From positions 1 to 64,000 of the forward strand of contig JAIDCJ010000022.1 in assembly GCA_029055875.1 (NCBI GenBank): a DNA stretch of 64,000 bases, read 5' to 3'. Source of the DNA: Clostridia bacterium (GTDB taxonomy: Bacteria > Bacillota > Clostridia > Christensenellales > Borkfalkiaceae). The position numbers were made by a program, and so were the translations under genes. Below, piece by piece: positions 40,111-49,118 of this stretch (its first letter is position 1; every line of letters begins with the position of its first letter). The notes below the pieces were generated by a model. That model was given only the letters and a program-made list of their open reading frames with translations. It searched no databases and was not told the DNA's origin.

Positions 40111-41553
40111 TTATTCAGCGGAAATAGGCGTCCACATAGCGTAAACGTACAAGCCGCCCATAGCATCATCTATGTGATCCTCATTGAGGACGTAATTCGT
40201 GTTAAAAGGAACGTCTATGGTATTATAATTATCATCGGCATCAGGGTAGAACCAGCCCGCAAACGTATATCCCGTGGCATATTGCCCAAGCTCGAAGGAA
40301 TTAATATCGGGAAGCGTCATACCGGCGAAACCGTCGGGCTCTACTTCTATAATCGTCAGCCAAGGCTCTTCCCCCTCTACTACCTGGCTCGGATCAAACC
40401 AGGTAGCATCAATATCAATAAAGAAGTAAACGGGAATCGCATTGGACTCTTCCACAGCAGTTAAAGTAATATCTCTTGCAGGCATTGTAAAGGTTTCGCC
40501 CGCATTATAGAAAAATTCTTCCTCTCCGTCATCGGAAATGATGAAATACGTCCAGCGGGTAATTTCGCCGTAGAGCGCAATTTCCTCGTCAGTCATCGTA
40601 ATGACGGTGACCTCGTCGCCCGCTTTATATTCTACGCTGCGAATTTCCGTGTATCTGCTACTCTTATTGCCAAGGGCATAGTGAATCTTATACGTATCCT
40701 CTTGTTTGTCACCGCCGCCTTGCTCGTCGATCTTTTCGTTCCACTTTGCAAACACGGAAATCGCACCGTAGTCTTTCTCCTGCTCGGAGAACGTCGTTGC
40801 AGTCGTGAAAGGGATATCCTCGTTATCGTGGCGATACCAGCCTGCAAATTCGTATACCTTGCCGTTGACAGTTCTATCCGCAGGATTTTCGGGAAGAGTG
40901 ATCGTTTCGTCGAATTCATAAGTTTTCGTAGTATACTTAGCGCCGTTGATGCTCTGATCCAAATAGAACGAAACCGTAATGGAAGTTGCTTTCCAATAAG
41001 CGTAGAACGTTACGTCGTGATCGGGAATTTCAAAAGTATCACCTACTTCGTAGTAGACGGGCTGCTCGTTCTGAACGTTATACCAACCCGAGAACACTCT
41101 GTTGTTTTCATCGGTAAAATTGTCGGGCTTTGCAATGAGCGTAATCTCCGCGCCTGCCTGATACTCGTCTTCGAGCACGACGGTAGCCGAACTGTCCGCA
41201 CGGCTGTTGCTGAAGCTTACGGTATAGCCGTTCAACTGCCATTCCGCCGTAAGAGTAACGTTCTTTGCAGGCATCGTGTATTTTTCGGATACTTTATAGG
41301 TCTTCGTACCGTCGTTCCAGCCCATGAAGTGGTAGTTCGTAAGGTCGAGGAAATTCGCCGCCTTCAAGGTTACTTCGTCGCCCTTTTTGTACTTATTCTC
41401 ATCGGTAGGGAGCGTACCCGTTTCGCCGAGGCCGCTATATGCATAGGTAACGGTGTAGGTGCCCGTATCCTCGCCGCCGCACGCATACAAAGCGGCCGTC
41501 ATGGTGCAAACCATGAGTGTTGAAAGCGCAACCGCCAAAATTTTCTTTTTCAT
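40111..41553 (-). CDS. lipoprotein with InlB B-type (Listeria-Bacteroides) repeats
   Basis: lipobox LYAC; repeated GYTVSF / FSGWYN / FAGWYR modules. Confidence 0.85.
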   Translation of the reverse strand: MKKKILAVALSTLMVCTMTAALYACGGEDTGTYTVTYAYSGLGETGTLPTDENKYKKGDEVTLKAANFLDLTNYHFMGWNDGTKTYKVSEKYTMPAKNVTLTAEWQLNGYTVSFSNSRADSSATVVLEDEYQAGAEITLIAKPDNFTDENNRVFSGWYNVQNEQPVYYEVGDTFEIPDHDVTFYAYWKATSITVSFYLDQSINGAKYTTKTYEFDETITLPENPADRTVNGKVYEFAGWYRHDNEDIPFTTATTFSEQEKDYGAISVFAKWNEKIDEQGGGDKQEDTYKIHYALGNKSSRYTEIRSVEYKAGDEVTVITMTDEEIALYGEITRWTYFIISDDGEEEFFYNAGETFTMPARDITLTAVEESNAIPVYFFIDIDATWFDPSQVVEGEEPWLTIIEVEPDGFAGMTLPDINSFELGQYATGYTFAGWFYPDADDNYNTIDVPFNTNYVLNEDHIDDAMGGLYVYAMWTPISAE

Positions 41554-41644
41554 GTTATTCCTCCTTCTGAATCAAAAATCAGATTTGGTACTCATTATTA
41601 TATCACAAAGCCCATACCCTTTGTCAACTATATGGAACTTCCTT

Positions 41645-41682
41645 TTCAAAAAAACAGTGCGGCGGAATGACCCGCCGCACTG
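41645..41682 (-). terminator. terminator after 41692-41886
   Basis: minus strand CAGTGCGGCGGGTCATTCCGCCGCACTGTTTTTTT. Confidence 0.7.
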
Positions 41683-41691
41683 CCTTAAGGA

Positions 41692-41886
41692 TTACTTCTT
41701 CTGTTTCTTTTCCGTGGACTGTTCGCCGCCTTCCATGCCGAGTTTTTCGTCCATCATTTCGTTGACTTTCTCCATGACTTCCGCCTGACTCTTCTTCACA
41801 AGCGAACGCGCCTTATAGTTATTTGCAACGATAAGCGCACCGCCGACGGCACCGAGTAACAGTCCAAGACAAAACATCTTTTCCAT
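41692..41886 (-). CDS. small YtxH-like membrane-anchored protein
   Basis: N-terminal TM segment, charged C-terminus. Confidence 0.5.
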   Translation of the reverse strand: MEKMFCLGLLLGAVGGALIVANNYKARSLVKKSQAEVMEKVNEMMDEKLGMEGGEQSTEKKQKK

Positions 41887-41942
41887 ATTCCCTCCGAACG
41901 GACCAATCTCCGTCTTTCTCAGTTTGTGAAAGTATTCCCCGC

Positions 41943-42515
41943 TTATTCCCTGCTTTTACTGCGTAATTTTTCCAATTCCGCGCGGAGCTCGGCGTTCTCT
42001 CTTCTTAAATCGATTGCAAGACGGGAATACAGCGCGTCGATCTCGCGTTCTAATTTGCGTTGCAGGAAGGTCTTTTCTTCGGGAATGCCCGCTTCCTTTG
42101 CCGCCTTGGCAACCCGCTCGGGCTGCTTCTTCATGAGGTTGCGGTACTTGTTCTGCATACGGAGCATGAGCCGCTCGTCGCCCTCGGATACGTTCATAAT
42201 TGCCCTGCGCACCGAAACGCCCTTGCTCTTTTCCGTGAGCACGCGGCGGAGCATTTCGTCCGTTTCCTCCTCGGTGAAGGGTTTAATTTTGCCCGCCTGC
42301 AAATCCTTGCCGTCCAAAATCTGCTTGACGCGCGAATCGTCCCGCTTCTTCAGAAAAGCGTAATAATAGTTTCTCACGCTGCCCTTCGCGCGAGAGTGCT
42401 CCTTGCCGTACGTTTCAAAGAGATAGGAGAGCGTCTTGCCCGCGTTCTTGCCCGTATAAATGTACTCGATTAATCCCGTTGCTTCTTCTTCCGTGTAGCC
42501 GTTGATTTTATTCAT
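41943..42515 (-). CDS. putative RsfA/Myb-like DNA-binding protein with C-terminal coiled coil
   Basis: two helical HTH-like repeats, coiled coil RRENAELRAELEKL; RBS GAGGTGAT before MNKINGY. Confidence 0.45.
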   Translation of the reverse strand: MNKINGYTEEEATGLIEYIYTGKNAGKTLSYLFETYGKEHSRAKGSVRNYYYAFLKKRDDSRVKQILDGKDLQAGKIKPFTEEETDEMLRRVLTEKSKGVSVRRAIMNVSEGDERLMLRMQNKYRNLMKKQPERVAKAAKEAGIPEEKTFLQRKLEREIDALYSRLAIDLRRENAELRAELEKLRSKSRE

Positions 42516-42574
42516 AATATCACCTCGGAAAAATTGTTGACATAATTTAATCTGTTTATACATCTATTAAATAT

Positions 42575-43450
42575 ATGCGAGTCGTTTTTTTGGCGGAAAG
42601 AAGCAGTGCACTCACCGTGAACGGTGTCTACCTCGGACTGGTGGACGGATTCGAGCGGACGTGTGAAATTAACCCCGAGGAGCGCGTTTTTTGCGAGCTA
42701 CGCGCAAGCGGGTGTATGCCCGTTTCCTTTTTCTTTGACGGAGAGTTTTTACTCGATCCCCCGCCGCAGGTGGAGCTCTATTACTTTGCGGGCGGCGTGG
42801 CGGTGTTTGCGAGAGAGTTTCTCCCCACCGACTGTTCGCTCAAGGTGCTGTGGCAAACGCGGCTCGGCGGTACCCTTCTCACGCTTTGCAAGCAGGGAAA
42901 ACTGCAACTGAACGTGGAAAACGAGAGCGGGTTCCACATGGTAGACCTTCCCGCGGCGTTAGAGGAAAGCGAAGCGCACGCGCTCGGCAACGATTTTCTT
43001 GTGGAGGGCGAAAGCGGGTTTGCGCTTGTCTCGCGCGAGGGGAAAATTTTAGTACTTTCGGAGGGGCGGGTTCTGGAAAAGGAATTCGCACTCAAAGCCG
43101 AAGTCCCCTTCCATGACAGCATGGGGCACGTTGCAATTTGTTCGTGGGAAAACGGCAAACTTACGGAATGCAAAATCCGCACAGCACAGGAACCGACCGA
43201 AGCGACCTTTGCGCTCGCTCTCTTCGAGAGCGTGCTCATCGGCGCGGACTTCACCCTCTTCCTGCACGACTCGCTCGTGGAAAAAGCGGACGCCCTGCGC
43301 GAATTTTTGGGCGCGTTCCAGTCGGTAGTGCTCACACAGGAACGCCAAAGAGTCGGGCTTGTGTATAAGCGCAAGCCGCGTATCTTTGACGTGCGCTACT
43401 TCCGCGTGGAGCTCACGGACGGAAAGATTTCCAATATCATGCCCGATTAA
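42575..43450 (+). CDS. conserved hypothetical protein
   Basis: 291-aa ORF divergent from 42515. Confidence 0.6.
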   Translation: MRVVFLAERSSALTVNGVYLGLVDGFERTCEINPEERVFCELRASGCMPVSFFFDGEFLLDPPPQVELYYFAGGVAVFAREFLPTDCSLKVLWQTRLGGTLLTLCKQGKLQLNVENESGFHMVDLPAALEESEAHALGNDFLVEGESGFALVSREGKILVLSEGRVLEKEFALKAEVPFHDSMGHVAICSWENGKLTECKIRTAQEPTEATFALALFESVLIGADFTLFLHDSLVEKADALREFLGAFQSVVLTQERQRVGLVYKRKPRIFDVRYFRVELTDGKISNIMPD

Positions 43451-43568
43451 TTTATACACCCCGATTGCTTTGCAATCGGGGTGTATAAATTAAAAAAGTT
43501 TATTATTTCTTGATTTTATATTATGGTTCTGCTATAATGTATTAAGATAATTTACGGAGGAGAGTATT

Positions 43569-43991
43569 ATGAAAAGAATTGCAGGTGTAATAATTGCGGC
43601 GGCAACACTCGTATTGTGTTTTGCGTTATGTGCTTGCGGAAGCGGATACGTAAGCAATTACAGTTCGAGGACGATGACGACTACAAGTACTTCAACTAGA
43701 GCGACGGTTTCATTTGACGGTTTTAGCGGAACGTACGTCATGAAGCTAAACAGCAAGGGCGGGGACGAAGTGCTTATATCTTATGATGCAACGTTACAAG
43801 AAGGAACTATAAAAGCCTACTATGACTTTAACGGTGAAAAGCTGAACCTGTTTGAAATTGGAACAAACGGTTCTGTTGAAGGCAAAACCGAAGCCTTTAC
43901 GGGCAATAAAACAATTTACGTTATTATTGAATCGGACGGCAAATGCAACGAAGGCAATTTTTCATTTGCGTTAGAAAAGCCCCAAAAATAA
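43569..43991 (+). CDS. hypothetical lipoprotein
   Basis: lipobox ALCAC; upstream TTGATT-N17-TATAAT. Confidence 0.75.
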   Translation: MKRIAGVIIAAATLVLCFALCACGSGYVSNYSSRTMTTTSTSTRATVSFDGFSGTYVMKLNSKGGDEVLISYDATLQEGTIKAYYDFNGEKLNLFEIGTNGSVEGKTEAFTGNKTIYVIIESDGKCNEGNFSFALEKPQK

Positions 43992-44020
43992 ATTACAATT
44001 TATCGTACTGCGTTTGAAAA

Positions 44021-44058
44021 ATAGCCCGCTATGCTTCACTTGCGAAGCAGCGAGCTAT
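44021..44058. terminator. hairpin terminator
   Basis: ATAGCCCGCTATGCTTCACTTGCGAAGCAGCGAGCTAT then TTTTT. Confidence 0.65.
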
Positions 44059-44115
44059 TCGTTTTTACCACGGAAAAATTCCATACAAAAAGCACCCTTT
44101 CGGGTGCTTCATTTT

Positions 44116-45087
44116 TTAATACTTATTGACTTTTACGGACTTAATGATAATCGGCATTTCCACGGGCGTGTTGTAGGTTGCCGTAACGTCGCCGTATTTC
44201 AAGTCGTCAAACGGCTCGTACTCGTTCACGTTTTCAATCGCAATCTCTTCCGTGAAGGAATAGTCGGTATCCTCTTCGGTTTCGTCCTCGGGAATCTGAG
44301 CCGTCTTGTATTCCTCGATCGCGTCGAGCAACGCTTGCAATTCGTCGTAGTCCTTTACCTTGCCGAATACGCAGTACTGTTTATCGAGCGAGGAACTGCT
44401 CGAACCCAGATAGGTGTAGAAGAGCGAGGTCGCGCTGTTGTACTTGTAATATTTGGTGGTATCGTTTTCGCCGCCGTCGTTGCGGATCGTCTGCACTCTC
44501 TCGTTGAAGTTGCTCTTATCGGTATAGTACATGACGAGCGCACCCTTGGAGTGTCTGTTTTCGCGGCCGTTCTCGGGCGTGTTGCCGTTGCCCTCGATGC
44601 ATTCGCCGTAAACGGTATAGAGCGGAGTCTGCGCTTCGTCGTTCATCCAAACCGACTGCGTGAATTTATAATTCTCGTTTTTCTCGTAATCCTTCACCCA
44701 AGTGAAGTAATCGACTGCCTCTAACGCGTCGTTCTCGCCAAAGCGGTAACCGCCCGAATAGAGGTGATCGCTATCGTAGTCGTGAATGCAGAGCCCGTCG
44801 TAGAAGCCTGCGTCCGCAAGCTCGAGGAAGTGCTTTACGGTATTGGGCGCATCAACGCGCGAGAGCGTATAGGTCACTTTATATTCCGTTTCCTCCGCGC
44901 CGAACGTGTAAGTGATGGTCACTTCGGGGTGGTTGGACGAGCAGCCCGCAAACATAGCGCACGCGCCGACGCAAAGTACGGCCGTGGTAGCAAGAGTTGC
45001 GATGCGACGAATCAATTTCTTTTTCACCGGGATAGCCTCCATAGAACTGTTATAATTCATTTTACCCGTAATTTCCAAATTCGTCAA
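44116..45087 (-). CDS. cyclophilin-like peptidyl-prolyl isomerase lipoprotein
   Basis: lipobox FAGC; APNTVKHFLELADAGFYDGLCIHD; true start may be internal. Confidence 0.75.
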   Translation of the reverse strand: MTNLEITGKMNYNSSMEAIPVKKKLIRRIATLATTAVLCVGACAMFAGCSSNHPEVTITYTFGAEETEYKVTYTLSRVDAPNTVKHFLELADAGFYDGLCIHDYDSDHLYSGGYRFGENDALEAVDYFTWVKDYEKNENYKFTQSVWMNDEAQTPLYTVYGECIEGNGNTPENGRENRHSKGALVMYYTDKSNFNERVQTIRNDGGENDTTKYYKYNSATSLFYTYLGSSSSSLDKQYCVFGKVKDYDELQALLDAIEEYKTAQIPEDETEEDTDYSFTEEIAIENVNEYEPFDDLKYGDVTATYNTPVEMPIIIKSVKVNKY

Positions 45088-45140
45088 GCGGTTTCAGCCG
45101 TTTCTGCGTGAAAATTCTTTCACGGCTCGTTTATTTCAAT

Positions 45141-46385
45141 TTATTTCTTTTTCCGTTCTCTTTTGTCCGCTTCCCTTAACGCTCTCTTTACGGTTTTTTT
45201 CGCTCTCGGATTATCTTCGTGTCCGATAAACGAATACAAAAGCGCGCCGTAATCGACGGACGGTTGAGAGAGAATAAAATTCGCCAATTCGGCAGTAGCG
45301 TTTGTTTTCAACGCCGCACAGCACTGCGACGTTTTTTCCAAAAGCTCACGGTTTTCCATCAAAGCAATGATTTGCTCTTTCAGCTCTTTTATATTTTTGA
45401 AAGAAAGTGCCGCGCCCTTTTGCTTGAGATAATTCAAATTATATTTTTCCTGCGCCGCGAGTTTTTCGGTAATCAGCATGGGAAGCGACATATTGAGACT
45501 TTCGGCAGAGCTTCCCCCGCCGCACTTGTTGAGCACGACGTCTGCGGCAGATAGATAGAGCGGCACGTTATCGGTATAGCCCACGTTGAGCACCGTAATG
45601 CCGTCCTCGAATTTCATTTTTTGTACGCGTTTGTAGCTCTTTTTATCCTTCCCGTTGATGAGGATAATCTGCGCGTTTCTTCCTTTCAAGGCTTTTACGA
45701 GGCCTTTGAAAATTCCAAAGCCGCCGCCCCAACTCCCGCCGCCGAACATGACCGCCACGGTAAAAGCGGTTTCGTCAAGTCCGAGCTCCCTTCTCGCCCC
45801 CGCTTTTTCCGCAGGTTGAAGCGTACGCGCGTCAACGGGAATGCCTACGGGGAGAAGTTGATTGCGCTTATACCCCAATTTGAGATAGGTATCCATAAAA
45901 TCTTCGTTGGGGACGGTGAGATAGTCCACTCCGATGCCCGCTTCCCAAAAGGGCGAGTTGACGTAATCGAGACTTGCCGCAATCACCTTGCACGGCAAGG
46001 GGTACACGAGCTTCAAATCGGTCAGCGCGATTGCGCCGTAAAAATGGGTACAAAAAATAACGTCGGGCTGAAAACTTAAAATCTCCTGCAACAATTCGTT
46101 TACGACGGAAAGCACGGTGCGCTGCGGCGGACAGGAGTACCGCCTGTTCGGATCGGCTTTGCGGTAATGGCGGTAAAACGCGTTATACAATTTCGGCAGT
46201 CTGCTCACGGCAAAGCAGTAACCGCCCGAGGCAATCCATGCGTTTCGTTTGGAGGAATAGCTTTTCAGCAAATCGACGATTTTCACCCGTGCGTTCCCGC
46301 CGCGTTCGAGTTCGCTTTTCATGCCGCGCGCACAGGCGTTATGCGCGTTCCCTGCCGTTACCGTTAAGATTAAAATTTTTTTCAT
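45141..46385 (-). CDS. MGDG-synthase/UgtP-like glycosyltransferase (copy 1)
   Basis: MKKILILTVTAGNAHNACARG; start trimmed to 46385 with GGGGAAACC RBS. Confidence 0.88.
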   Translation of the reverse strand: MKKILILTVTAGNAHNACARGMKSELERGGNARVKIVDLLKSYSSKRNAWIASGGYCFAVSRLPKLYNAFYRHYRKADPNRRYSCPPQRTVLSVVNELLQEILSFQPDVIFCTHFYGAIALTDLKLVYPLPCKVIAASLDYVNSPFWEAGIGVDYLTVPNEDFMDTYLKLGYKRNQLLPVGIPVDARTLQPAEKAGARRELGLDETAFTVAVMFGGGSWGGGFGIFKGLVKALKGRNAQIILINGKDKKSYKRVQKMKFEDGITVLNVGYTDNVPLYLSAADVVLNKCGGGSSAESLNMSLPMLITEKLAAQEKYNLNYLKQKGAALSFKNIKELKEQIIALMENRELLEKTSQCCAALKTNATAELANFILSQPSVDYGALLYSFIGHEDNPRAKKTVKRALREADKRERKKK

Positions 46386-46412
46386 TGGTTTCCCCGTTTG
46401 GATTTTTTTCAT

Positions 46413-46442
46413 AAAAAAAAGGCGTCCCAATTAAGGAACGCC
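46413..46442 (-). terminator. intrinsic terminator inside the leader of copy 1
   Basis: minus strand GGCGTTCC-TTAATT-GGGACGCC-TTTTTTTT. Confidence 0.8.
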
Positions 46443-46554
46443 GCACTGAGTATCCCTTAATTGTTTTGCCTCACAACTTTCCAACACGCGGAAAAAAGGA
46501 TACACCAAATGCCGGTATAGCCACGTGTTGAAAAATATATACAGTTGTGAGGCA
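46421..46554 (-). promoter_or_regulatory. candidate riboswitch/attenuator leader RNA
   Basis: 12-bp P1 stem 46543-46554/46467-46478, P2 46522-46530/46482-46490, antiterminator CAATTAAGG/CCTTAATTG exclusive with the terminator. Confidence 0.65.
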
Positions 46555-46559
46555 TTTTT

Positions 46560-46588
46560 ATTATACCACCAAATGAAAAAAATATCAA
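46560..46588 (-). promoter_or_regulatory. promoter for the leader RNA
   Basis: minus strand TTGATA-N17-TATAAT. Confidence 0.8.
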
Positions 46589-46620
46589 CCCTTTTTCGCT
46601 TTTTCTCCTTTGCGCAAGCA

Positions 46621-46651
46621 AAAACCCGCAAGGGATTACCTTGCGGGTTTT
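46621..46651 (-). terminator. terminator after glycosyltransferase copy 2
   Basis: AAAACCCGCAAGG...CCTTGCGGGTTTT. Confidence 0.75.
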
Positions 46652-46662
46652 GTGAAACCGTA

Positions 46663-47913
46663 TTATTGACGCAAACTTTCTTTTGCTTTTTTCCGTTCTC
46701 TTTTGTCCGCTTCCTTTAACGCTTTGCCCACAGCCGCCTTCACTCTTAAATCTTCAGGTGAAACCGCAAAGCTGCCGTAGTCCGCCTTGGGCTGCGAGAG
46801 AATGAACTGCGCCAGATCGCTCGTTGTTTTTTTCCTGAACGGAAGCGTTTTTTCGGACATCTCTTTGAGGAGCGCAGGCTCGTCCATCAAGCGGAGAATT
46901 TGCTCTTTCAGCTCCTTCCCGTTTTTGAAGGAAAGCACCACACCCTTTTCTTTCAGATATTCGAGATTGCACTTTTCCTGCCCGACGAGATTTTCCGTAA
47001 TGAGCATGGGAACGGATTTGTTGATCATTTCGGTGACGCTCGTGCCGCCGAATTTATTGAGCACGACATCCGCGGCGGAAAGGTAGAGCGGAACGTTATC
47101 GGTGAATCCCACGTTGAGAACCTTGATTCCGTCCTCGAACTTCATTTTCTGCACGCGTTTATAGTTCTTTTCGTTCTTTCCGTTGATGAGAATGATTTGC
47201 GCTTTTCTGCCGTTGAGCGCTTTTACAAGGTCTTTGAAAATCTTCTGCGCGCCCGACCAATGCCCACCGCCGAACATGACCATGGCGGTGAATACGTCTT
47301 CCTCGAGCCCCAGCTCCTTCCTCACCTCTGCTTTATCCTTCACTTCGAGGGTACGCTCGTCCACGGGCAGTCCCAAGGGAATGAGCTGTTCGCGCCGATA
47401 CCCCTCTTCTATACACTCGTCTATGAAATCTTCCGAAGGGATTATGAAATAGTCTACCCCGATACCCGCTTCCCAGAAGGGCGAATTGACGTAATCGAGA
47501 TTAGATACGATGGTCTTGCAGGGAAGGTCGTACACGAGCTTCAAATCCGTCAGCGCGATTGCGCCGTAGAAATGCGTGCTGTATATGACGTCGGGCTGAA
47601 AGGACGCGATTTCCCGATACAGCCCGTCCACCGTCGTGAGAATGGTGCTCTGCGAGGGGCAGGAATACCGCTTGTACGGCTTTGCCTTGCGGTAATGGGA
47701 ATAAAAAGCGTTATATAATTTGGGGAGCTTGCCCACGGCAATGTTATAACCGCCGTCGGCAACCCACGCGTTGAGCTTGGAGGAATAGCTTTTGAGCAAG
47801 TCTATGATTTTTACTTCTACTTCACCGCTGCGCTCGAGCTCGCGTTTCATACCGCGCGCACAGGCGTTATGCCCGTTTCCCGCCGTAACGGATAAAATTA
47901 AAATCTTTTTCAT
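46663..47913 (-). CDS. MGDG-synthase/UgtP-like glycosyltransferase (copy 2)
   Basis: MKKILILSVTAGNGHNACARG; close paralogue of copy 1. Confidence 0.88.
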   Translation of the reverse strand: MKKILILSVTAGNGHNACARGMKRELERSGEVEVKIIDLLKSYSSKLNAWVADGGYNIAVGKLPKLYNAFYSHYRKAKPYKRYSCPSQSTILTTVDGLYREIASFQPDVIYSTHFYGAIALTDLKLVYDLPCKTIVSNLDYVNSPFWEAGIGVDYFIIPSEDFIDECIEEGYRREQLIPLGLPVDERTLEVKDKAEVRKELGLEEDVFTAMVMFGGGHWSGAQKIFKDLVKALNGRKAQIILINGKNEKNYKRVQKMKFEDGIKVLNVGFTDNVPLYLSAADVVLNKFGGTSVTEMINKSVPMLITENLVGQEKCNLEYLKEKGVVLSFKNGKELKEQILRLMDEPALLKEMSEKTLPFRKKTTSDLAQFILSQPKADYGSFAVSPEDLRVKAAVGKALKEADKRERKKAKESLRQ

Positions 47914-47976
47914 ATAGAACCCCTTGTCCTAATTCGCCCTATTGTAACATATTATGAGAATATTTGCAAATAAATA

Positions 47977-48005
47977 CCGCCCGTGCAAACATTTTGCACG
48001 GGCGG
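47977..48005 (-). terminator. terminator after rplL
   Basis: CCGCCCGTGCAAA...TTTGCACGGGCGG. Confidence 0.7.
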
Positions 48006-48022
48006 TAACGATTAATTTTTGA

Positions 48023-48397
48023 TTATTGCAATTCAGCGGTAGCGCCTGCTTCCTTGAGTTTTGCAATAGCGGCGTCTGCGTCTGCCTTGGGAACTGCTTC
48101 CTTGAGCACGCCGAGGCTTTCAACTGCCTTCTTCGCTTCTGCAAGGCCGAGACCCGTGAATTCACGAACTGCCTTGATAACGGCGATCTTGTTCGCACCG
48201 ATATCTTTAAGCACGATGTTGAATTCGGTCTTCTCTTCTGCTGCGGGGGCAGCGTCGCCTGCAGCCGCGCCTGCGCCTGCAACCGCTACGGGAGCAGCAG
48301 CGCTTACGCCGAACTCCTCTTCAAGTGCTTTTACAAGGTCGTTGAGCTCAACAACCGACATAGCTTTTACTTCTTCAATGAGTTTCTGAATATCCAT
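48023..48397 (-). CDS. rplL: 50S ribosomal protein L7/L12
   Basis: [37 protein letters not shown]. Confidence 0.98.
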   Translation of the reverse strand: MDIQKLIEEVKAMSVVELNDLVKALEEEFGVSAAAPVAVAGAGAAAGDAAPAAEEKTEFNIVLKDIGANKIAVIKAVREFTGLGLAEAKKAVESLGVLKEAVPKADADAAIAKLKEAGATAELQ

Positions 48398-48424
48398 TTT
48401 TTAATCCTCCGATAATGATAATTT

Positions 48425-48922
48425 TTAAGATTTTTGGTCTGCGATTGCCTTCAAAACGTAGGCGAAATTCGCGATGGGCGACTGCAAGCACCCGAGCATC
48501 TTCGCAATCAATACCTCTCTCGAAGGAATTGCTGCGAGCTTCTTCACCCCTGCCGCGTCAACGTAAGCGCCGTTCACGTACGCGCACTTGGGTACGATTT
48601 TGTCCTCTAATACGGGATTTTCCTTTACCGCCTTTGCGATAATCGAGCAGCCGCTCGTTTCATCGGGGCAGAAAACGAAAGCCGTAGCGCCGTTTAAGTC
48701 GTTCGCAAAGCCCTCTACGCCAAGCTCTTCAAACGCCTTGCGCACCAAAGTATTTTTATATACCTTGTATTCGCAGGACGCGTTTCTGAACTTACCGCGA
48801 AGGTCGGTTACTTCCGCAACGGTGAGACGGTCGTATTTCGTCAAAACCACGGACTTGCTCGATTGAATCTTGCCCTTGATTTCTTCTACAACGACCTTTT
48901 TTGCTTCAAAATTTTCCGACAT
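48425..48922 (-). CDS. rplJ: 50S ribosomal protein L10
   Basis: MSENFEAKKVVVEEIKGKIQSSKSVVLTKYDRLTV; start trimmed. Confidence 0.96.
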   Translation of the reverse strand: MSENFEAKKVVVEEIKGKIQSSKSVVLTKYDRLTVAEVTDLRGKFRNASCEYKVYKNTLVRKAFEELGVEGFANDLNGATAFVFCPDETSGCSIIAKAVKENPVLEDKIVPKCAYVNGAYVDAAGVKKLAAIPSREVLIAKMLGCLQSPIANFAYVLKAIADQKS

Positions 48923-48956
48923 AGTTACCTCCGTTAAGCACTTCTTCGTGCCCGAA

Positions 48957-49067
48957 TAAAAAACTCCGTACCGGCAGACTGCGGTACGGAGCATGAAAAT
49001 ACAAATTCAAACTCTCAACCTCGACGGGATATTGAGCCTTTCGACACCCGTTGTCTGCGGTTTACAA
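48957..49067 (-). promoter_or_regulatory. ribosomal protein L10 leader with attenuator hairpin
   Basis: minus strand ACCGCAGACAACGGGTG...CAATATCCCGTCGAGGTTG, then CTCCGTACC..GGTACGGAGTTTTTT. Confidence 0.88.
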
Positions 49068-49071
49068 TTTC

Positions 49072-49100
49072 ATTTTAACAAAAACGACTTCTTCCGTCAA
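49072..49100 (-). promoter_or_regulatory. promoter for rplJL
   Basis: minus strand TTGACG-N17-TAAAAT. Confidence 0.7.
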
Positions 49101-49118
49101 GTGATTTTCAGGGAAAAA

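Noticed and set aside
44116-45087. Repetitive serine run LGSSSSSL as a phase-variable tract
   Set aside because: Short codon-heterogeneous run, not a simple nucleotide repeat.
46386-46588. T-box or known metabolite riboswitch
   Set aside because: No T-box sequence (GGGUGGNACCGCG-like) and no recognisable purine, SAM, TPP, FMN, lysine or c-di-GMP core; kept as an unclassified candidate.
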